Positions 59,069-64,000 of a DNA stretch of 64,000 nucleotides are shown here, one piece after another; within the stretch, counting starts at the first letter, position 1; every line of letters begins with the position of its first letter. The notes under the pieces were generated by a model. That model worked only from the letters and a program-made list of their open reading frames with translations. It ran no database searches and was not told the DNA's origin. The DNA is taken from NCBI RefSeq assembly GCF_016595675.1, contig NZ_JAENJH010000002.1, positions 992,001 to 1,056,000 on the forward strand. Direction: 5' to 3'. Source of the stretch: Prauserella cavernicola. Its GTDB lineage: Bacteria; Actinomycetota; Actinomycetes; Mycobacteriales; Pseudonocardiaceae. Both the position numbers and the translations under genes were made by a program.

Positions 59069-61459
59069 GTGACCTCTCTCCTGCGCCGCGCGACCACCGT
59101 CGCCACCGTCACCGCGGTGGCCGGGCTGGCCGTGATCGCCGCGCCCGCCACCGCAGCACCCAGCACCGGCCCGGTCATCGCCGAGGTCTACGGCGGGGGC
59201 GGCAACTCCGGCGCGACGCTGACCAACGACTTCGTGGAGCTGGCCAACGCGGGCGACGCGTCGGCCAGCCTCGACGGGCTGAGCGTGCAGTACCTGCCGG
59301 GCTCGCCGAGCGGGTCGAGCCGCTGGCAGGCGACGCCGCTGTCCGGTTCGGTGGAGCCCGAGGGGCGCTACCTGGTGGCCCAGTCCAAGGGTGCGGGCGG
59401 CACGGCCGCGCTGCCCTCGCCGGACGCGAACGGCTCCATCGCGATGGCGGCGGGTTCCGGCACGGTCGCGCTCGTCGAGGGCACGGACACCCTGACGTGC
59501 CTCACCGCGGCCGACTGCGCGGCGGACTCCCGCATCGTCGACCTCGTCGGCTACGGCAACGCGACGGTGCGCGAGGGTTCCCCGGCGCCAGCGGCGAGCA
59601 ACACCACGTCGGTGGCGCGCACCGACCTGGCCGACACCGACGACAACTCCGCCGACTTCGCCGCGGGCAGCCCGACGCCGGTCAACGCGGCGGGCGAGGA
59701 GCCGGGCGGCGGCGCGGAGCCGACGGACGCGCGCATCCGCGACGTCCAGGGCACCACCCGGCTCTCGCCGCTGGAGGGCGAGAGCGTGCGAGTGCCCGGT
59801 GTCGTCACGGCCACGAAGACGTTCGGCTCTGCACGCGGCTTCTGGCTGCAGGACCCGGAACCCGACGACGACCCGCGCACCAGTGAGGGTCTGTTCGTGT
59901 TCACCGGCTCCGTCACGCCCTCGGTGGCGCCGGGCGACGCCGTGAGCGTCGCGGGCGTGGTGGCGGAGTACTACCCGTCGCAGCAGTCGCAGTCGACCAC
60001 GCAGCTGACCGGTGCCACGTGGACGGTCGAGTCGAGCGGCAACGCCGTTCCCGAGCCGGTCGTGGTCACCGAGGGCACGCTGCCCGAGCGCTCGGCGCCG
60101 CAGGTGGGCGGCAACATCGAGGACCTGCCGCTGGAGCCGGAGCGGTACGCGCTGGACTTCTGGGAGGCGCACGAGGGCGAGCTCGTCAGCGTCACCGACG
60201 CCAGGCTGGTCAGCCGCAGCACGGACTACAACGAGCTGTACGTGACCACCGAGCCCGACCAGAACCCGAGCGCGCGGGGCGGTTCGGTCTACCTCGACTA
60301 CGACCGGCCCAACACGGGCATCGTCAAGATCGAGTCGCTGATCCCGTTCTCCCAGCGGCCCTTCCCGAAGGCCAACACCGGTGACACGCTCGCCGGCATC
60401 ACCTCGGGTCCGGTCGAGTACGACAGCTTCGGTGGCTACACGATCATGGCCAACCTCCTCGGTGACGTGAAGGACAACGGGCTCGAGCGCGAGGTCACGC
60501 GCAAGCAGCGCCTCGGCGAGCTGGCCGTGGCGACCTACAACGTCGAGAACCTGTCGGCGCGCGACGAGCAGGCCAAGTTCGACGCGCTCGCCGCCGGAGT
60601 CGTGGAGAACCTCGCGTCGCCGGACATCGTGACGCTGGAGGAGATCCAGGACAACAACGGCCCCGACGGCGTCGGGGACGGCGTGGTGGCGGCCGACGAG
60701 ACGCTGGACCGCTTCGTGGCCGCGATCGTCGCCGCGGGCGGGCCCCGCTACCAGTGGCGCCAGATCGACCCGCAGGACCTGACCGACGGCGGTCAGCCGG
60801 GCGGCAACATCCGCGTCGGATTCCTGTTCAACCCCAAGCGAGTGTCCTTCGTGGACCGTCCAGGCGGCGACGCGACGACGGCGGTGGACGTGCAGCGCAA
60901 GCTCGGCGGCGCGCGCCTGTCGGCCTCGCCCGGCCGCATCGACCCGGAGAACGCCGCGTGGGAGGACAGCCGCAAGCCGCTCGTGGGCGAGTTCCGGTTC
61001 CTGGGCCAGACGGTCTTCGTCGTCGCGAACCACTTCGCCTCCAAGGGCGGCGACGAGCCGACGCACGGCCGCAACCAGCCGCCCGCGCGCGGCTCGGAGG
61101 TACAGCGCCTGCAGCAGGCGGAGGTGCTGCGCGGCTTCGTCGACGACGTCCTCGAGGCCGATCGGTTCGCCAACATCGTGGTGGCGGGCGACCTCAACGA
61201 CTTCCAGTTCTCGCCGACGCTGGCGAAGCTGCGCGGCCCGCTGGAGGTCCTGATCGACACGCTGCCCAAGAGCGAGCGCTACAGCTACGTCTATGAGGGC
61301 AACTCGCAGGTGCTGGACCACATGCTGATCTCGCGCGCGCCGTTCGGGGTGGACTACGACGTGGTGCACATCAACGCGGAGTTCGCCGAGCAGGCCAGTG
61401 ACCACGACCCGCAGGTGGTGCGCTTCCGTCCTGGCGGCTGGTGGTCCTGGTGGTTGTGA
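59069..61459 (+). CDS. Secreted ExeM/NucH-family endonuclease with lamin-tail domain
   Basis: A 796-aa exported nuclease. GTG start; signal peptide about 1-29. A lamin-tail domain (about 35-195, VIAEVYGGGGNSG) and an OB-like domain (about 215-330) precede an endonuclease/exonuclease/phosphatase catalytic domain (about 485-785) with TYNVENLSARD, ANHFASKGGD, GDLNDFQFSP and ASDHDPQVV. It degrades extracellular DNA, for phosphate or competition. Downstream gap to the Nudix gene is 66 bases with no feature noted. Confidence 0.93.
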   Translation: MTSLLRRATTVATVTAVAGLAVIAAPATAAPSTGPVIAEVYGGGGNSGATLTNDFVELANAGDASASLDGLSVQYLPGSPSGSSRWQATPLSGSVEPEGRYLVAQSKGAGGTAALPSPDANGSIAMAAGSGTVALVEGTDTLTCLTAADCAADSRIVDLVGYGNATVREGSPAPAASNTTSVARTDLADTDDNSADFAAGSPTPVNAAGEEPGGGAEPTDARIRDVQGTTRLSPLEGESVRVPGVVTATKTFGSARGFWLQDPEPDDDPRTSEGLFVFTGSVTPSVAPGDAVSVAGVVAEYYPSQQSQSTTQLTGATWTVESSGNAVPEPVVVTEGTLPERSAPQVGGNIEDLPLEPERYALDFWEAHEGELVSVTDARLVSRSTDYNELYVTTEPDQNPSARGGSVYLDYDRPNTGIVKIESLIPFSQRPFPKANTGDTLAGITSGPVEYDSFGGYTIMANLLGDVKDNGLEREVTRKQRLGELAVATYNVENLSARDEQAKFDALAAGVVENLASPDIVTLEEIQDNNGPDGVGDGVVAADETLDRFVAAIVAAGGPRYQWRQIDPQDLTDGGQPGGNIRVGFLFNPKRVSFVDRPGGDATTAVDVQRKLGGARLSASPGRIDPENAAWEDSRKPLVGEFRFLGQTVFVVANHFASKGGDEPTHGRNQPPARGSEVQRLQQAEVLRGFVDDVLEADRFANIVVAGDLNDFQFSPTLAKLRGPLEVLIDTLPKSERYSYVYEGNSQVLDHMLISRAPFGVDYDVVHINAEFAEQASDHDPQVVRFRPGGWWSWWL

Positions 61460-61525
61460 GCCAGGCCCTGGGCTCGTTGGCGCGGGAGTGTCCCGGAGTC
61501 GGTCTCGGCCGTAGCATCGGCTCAC

Positions 61526-62083
61526 GTGGAGATCGAACCGACCGGGCGCGAGCTGACGCGCTGGACCATCCATGGCGAGCGGCTCGTCGATGACACTCGC
61601 CGGCTACGACTGAGCATCGCATCGGTCGAGTTGCCAGACGGGGTGACCTTCGAGCAGTACGTGCTACGGATTCCCAAGGCCGCGATGATGATCGTGCTCG
61701 ACGATCACGATCGTGTGCTGTTGATGTGGCGCCACAGGTGGATCATCGACCGGTGGGTGTGGGAGCTGCCGGGTGGCTACGTCGACCCGAACGAGGATCC
61801 GGCGGTCACCGCCGCTCGTGAGGTCGAAGAGGAGACCGGGTGGCGTCCGCTCAATGTCGAGCCGCTCGTGACCATGCAGCCGATGGTCGGTTCGGCAGAT
61901 GCCGAAAACCTGCTCTACCTCGCGCGCGGCGCCGAACGAATCGGTGAGCCAACGGACATCAACGAGGCCGAGCGGGTCTCGTGGGTGCCGCTGGACTCGA
62001 TCCGCGAGTACATCGAGAGCGGCGAGATCGTCGGGGCGGCCTCACAGGTGGGGCTCTTGCACGTACTCGCGTTCGGCCGTTAG
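61526..62083 (+). CDS. Nudix hydrolase (ADP-ribose pyrophosphatase-like)
   Basis: A 185-aa Nudix protein starting with GTG. The Nudix box GGYVDPNEDPAVTAAREVEE continues TGW, matching GX5EX7REUXEEXGU. It cleaves nucleotide-diphosphate conjugates, most like ADP-ribose. Its stop overlaps the stop of the convergent regulator gene. Confidence 0.92.
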   Translation: MEIEPTGRELTRWTIHGERLVDDTRRLRLSIASVELPDGVTFEQYVLRIPKAAMMIVLDDHDRVLLMWRHRWIIDRWVWELPGGYVDPNEDPAVTAAREVEEETGWRPLNVEPLVTMQPMVGSADAENLLYLARGAERIGEPTDINEAERVSWVPLDSIREYIESGEIVGAASQVGLLHVLAFGR

Positions 62084-63552
62084 GCGGGCGGAGTAGCGAG
62101 GCCGGCGCGGCCCATCTGCGTGTAGAGCGCGCACACGTCGGCGTGTCCGCGATACGGGCTCAGCCGGCGGCCGACGTCGGCGAGGTACTCGGCGCCGCGG
62201 ACGGAGCGCACAGTGCGCGCCATGTGCATCGCGGCTCCGCCGGTGGTGCAGGCTTCCTCGACCCGGCCCTGATCGGCGAGTGTCGACGCGAGTAGAGCAG
62301 TGTTGAACAACCTTCCGCGCTCGTACCCGTCGCTCATTTCGAGCGAGCGGCGTGCGAAGCGTTCGGCCTCACCCGGTCGGCCGAGTGCTCGGAAGGTGTG
62401 TGCGAACTTGGCAGCAAGGTAGGCGGCGTCGAAGTAGTTCAGCCACTCTGGTCCGTCACTGCCGACCACCCGGCCGAATGCTCGCTCGGCGTCGTGCAGG
62501 GCAGCGAAGCAGGCGGAGACGTTTCCCTGCATGGCGTGACCGTGCGCCTCCATTGCCGCGGCTTCGGCCGCGAGCGCAGGAAGACCGGATCGACGTGCGG
62601 TTCGGCGGGCGGCAAGCGCCAGGTCGACGGCGGTGCCGGGCGAGTGGTCGAACGCGGCGTGGTGGCTCATGCCCGCCAACATCTCTGCCTCCAGCGCGTC
62701 GTCGCCGGCATCCTGGCAGAGCTTGAGTGCTTCGCGGAGCCATCGGCGGCCGGCATCGCGTTTGCCGATGTCGTATGCGATCCAGCCAGCGAGCTGGTGC
62801 ATTTCCGCGGCAGCCAGGAAGAGGTCGGCGCGGACGACGTCGGTGCCGACACCGTCTTGGAGCATGGGTTTCACGGTCACCGTCAGGTATTCCGAGACTG
62901 TGGCGGCGGCGTGAGTGTGTCCTCCTCCGTAGCGGTTGTCGAGTCGGCGGAACACACCGGTCATCTCGCGGACGATCTTGATGTCGGTCTTTCCTAACGT
63001 GCGGCTCCGCTGGGTCGTCGTCGTGGCCGGTGCGCCGAGCAGAGAGGCGCCGACCAACGTCACGGTTGAGCTTGCCGCTTTGAGAAGTTGTCGACGCTGG
63101 ACGTTGTCACCTTCGCCGTCCTTCGTCGGCAGGCTAATCGAGGTCGGCTGCGACGATGACTCGTCCGCGGTATAGCCAACGGTGAACCACAGTTCGGACG
63201 GTGGGACGTGCAGGATCTCAGCCCACCGTTGCAGCTTGCGCAGGTCTGACGGTGCCTGCGCGTTCTCCTTCTCTAGTCTGCTCACCTGGACTTGGGACAT
63301 GCCGAGCCACCGGCCGAGCGTGGCTTGCGTGACCTGCGGCTTGTGCGCCTGCCGATAGGCCTTGAAGACGCGTCCGAAGTGCCGCGATGCCAGGGCATCG
63401 CGCAGGCTCTCTCGATCCCAGAAGTCGGTGCTGGGCCGAGCTGGCTCATTCCGAGCGGCCGCGAACCGGGAGCACGGACTGCATAGCTTGGCCCGCTGGT
63501 CCGCGGCGAGTCGTGCGCCGCACGCGCCGCAGCAGCGTCTCTGGTCGCTCAT
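62080..63552 (-). CDS. Zinc-ribbon/HTH/TPR-like regulator (XRE family)
   Basis: About 490 aa. An N-terminal zinc ribbon (C8, C11, C24, C27; MSDQRRCCGACGARL) precedes an XRE-type HTH (about 58-112, RQAHKPQVTQATLGRWLG then SQVQVSRLEKEN). Then a Lys/Arg-rich linker and a TPR-like helical sensor domain (about 190-490, repeats of Ala-Leu helices). The ATG at 63552 has GGGGA at about five bases; ATG at 63564 is an alternative. It is divergent from the RiPP precursor over a 21-bp palindrome and probably controls it, perhaps sensing a peptide through the TPR part. Confidence 0.88.
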   Translation of the reverse strand: MSDQRRCCGACGARLAADQRAKLCSPCSRFAAARNEPARPSTDFWDRESLRDALASRHFGRVFKAYRQAHKPQVTQATLGRWLGMSQVQVSRLEKENAQAPSDLRKLQRWAEILHVPPSELWFTVGYTADESSSQPTSISLPTKDGEGDNVQRRQLLKAASSTVTLVGASLLGAPATTTTQRSRTLGKTDIKIVREMTGVFRRLDNRYGGGHTHAAATVSEYLTVTVKPMLQDGVGTDVVRADLFLAAAEMHQLAGWIAYDIGKRDAGRRWLREALKLCQDAGDDALEAEMLAGMSHHAAFDHSPGTAVDLALAARRTARRSGLPALAAEAAAMEAHGHAMQGNVSACFAALHDAERAFGRVVGSDGPEWLNYFDAAYLAAKFAHTFRALGRPGEAERFARRSLEMSDGYERGRLFNTALLASTLADQGRVEEACTTGGAAMHMARTVRSVRGAEYLADVGRRLSPYRGHADVCALYTQMGRAGLATPPA

Positions 63553-63611
63553 ACCGGTCCCCATCCCGATCAATTCGCAGTGTAGGTGATCTGCCACGGG
63601 TTGTGACGGTT

Positions 63612-63632
63612 CATATACCTGCGAGGTATATG
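63612..63632. promoter_or_regulatory. 21-bp perfect palindrome between regulator and RiPP precursor
   Basis: CATATACCT-GCG-AGGTATATG is a perfect inverted repeat 60 bases from the regulator start and 136 bases from the precursor start. It is the most AT-rich stretch of this intergenic space and the likely binding site of the adjacent XRE regulator. Confidence 0.7.
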
Positions 63633-63767
63633 CGCTGAGTGCGCCGTATACGTCGGCGTCGTTTCCCTTGTCGGATTGAGCGTCGATGCTCGCGACACGT
63701 TTCGAAACTGCTCCAGCCCATTCGGGAGCCAGATAGCTGTTGACGGCAACAGAGGAGAGGAGCTCAG

Positions 63768-64000
63768 ATGTCGGATGCATCTTTCCAATTCGACACCGAC
63801 CCGTTCGCACCCTTCAGCGCACAGTTCGCGCTCTCGGGCACGACGACGCCGGGGTCGCGCGACGACACACCCTCGCGTGTGGGCGTGCGTCCGTGGGGGT
63901 TGCGGCGTGCTCGGCCGGCAGGCCCGGGTCGCGCTCTGCCGGCGTGGCGCTACGACCAGGGTGAGCAGAAGGCGGTTGCGCTTGAGGACGGCGTGCCGCT
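63768..64000 (+). CDS. ATP-grasp-modified RiPP precursor peptide (TgmA-like), 3' end cut
   Basis: A reading frame of at least 77 codons starting at ATG 63768, preceded by AGGAGAGG, and still open at the window end. It reads MSDASFQFDTDPFAPFSAQF, then a Pro/Arg segment VRPWGLRRARP, ALPAWRYDQGEQKAVALEDG. The PWGLRRxRP and LPAWRYDxxxQxAV patterns match the putative ATP-grasp-modified RiPP precursor family (GRASP_targ, TIGR04186), as I recall it. In that family the modified C-terminal core, here missing, is cyclised by an ATP-grasp ligase, usually with a methyltransferase encoded next to it. Those partner genes should start just beyond the window. Confidence 0.8.
   Translation, partial: MSDASFQFDTDPFAPFSAQFALSGTTTPGSRDDTPSRVGVRPWGLRRARPAGPGRALPAWRYDQGEQKAVALEDGVP

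Overview
The window is GC-rich with densely packed genes. Many genes overlap by 1-4 bases and GTG/TTG starts are common. Gene content points to an actinobacterium, probably of the Pseudonocardiales (Amycolatopsis/Saccharomonospora/Prauserella-like): an actinobacterial-type (group 1h) [NiFe]-hydrogenase, an iniBAC locus, LGFP wall-binding repeats, mycoredoxin-like and deazaflavin-type proteins, and an MT0933-type small protein. The genus is inference; no marker gene was compared.

Layout. 1-927: end of a lactate-utilisation (lutB-lutC) operon. 968-14864: hydrogenase locus. hypF is on the plus strand; the rest is one long minus-strand operon read from 14864 down to 3275: SIS protein, HypC-like paralogue, second SIS protein, small subunit, large subunit, NifU-like, DUF5947, DUF6084, a 423-aa unknown, maturation protease, a 34-aa micro-protein, hypC, hypD, hypE, hypA, hypB. 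14960-20937: PAS-GGDEF-EAL protein, orphan ketosynthase, OsmC protein, and a TetR regulator divergent from a deazaflavin-type oxidoreductase with two palindromic operators between them. 20953-26023: NAD-dependent formate dehydrogenase operon fdsGBAD behind a perfect TGTATAC/GTATACA palindrome. Hydrogenase and formate dehydrogenase together suggest use of H2 and formate as supplementary electron donors.

26192-33880: flavin monooxygenase, mycoredoxin-like protein, winged-helix protein, lipoprotein and an ABC exporter divergent from a GbsR/MarR regulator. 34616-40648: a cluster of cysteine-protease-related genes. It holds a cytosolic papain-like (C1) protease, a GWDPYSPP-repeat protein sharing the protease's C-terminal domain, a chagasin-like (I42) inhibitor of papain proteases, a sigma factor with a translationally coupled partner, and a TPR-CHAT (caspase-like) protein. 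This is my best candidate for a poorly described system.

40651-47338: SRPBCC protein, FUSC membrane protein, MT0933-type small protein, tyrA, M20 amidohydrolase, tadA with its partner gene, tRNA-Ser(CGA) and a lipoprotein. 47465-50302: secreted glucose/sorbosone dehydrogenase with PKD and LGFP wall-anchoring repeats. 50361-58958: iniBAC stress locus (IniB, dynamin-like IniA and IniC) divergent from a coupled Hsp70-like/LuxR pair. 59069-62083: secreted ExeM/NucH-type nuclease and a Nudix hydrolase. 62080-64000: zinc-ribbon/HTH/TPR regulator divergent, across a 21-bp perfect palindrome, from the start of an ATP-grasp-modified RiPP precursor gene cut by the window end.

A 53-55 bp near-identical perfect palindrome lies between convergent genes at two places (3193-3245 and 50314-50368) and looks like a dispersed bidirectional terminator family. 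I saw no rRNA, IS element, prophage or CRISPR array, and no gap over about 300 bases without a gene.
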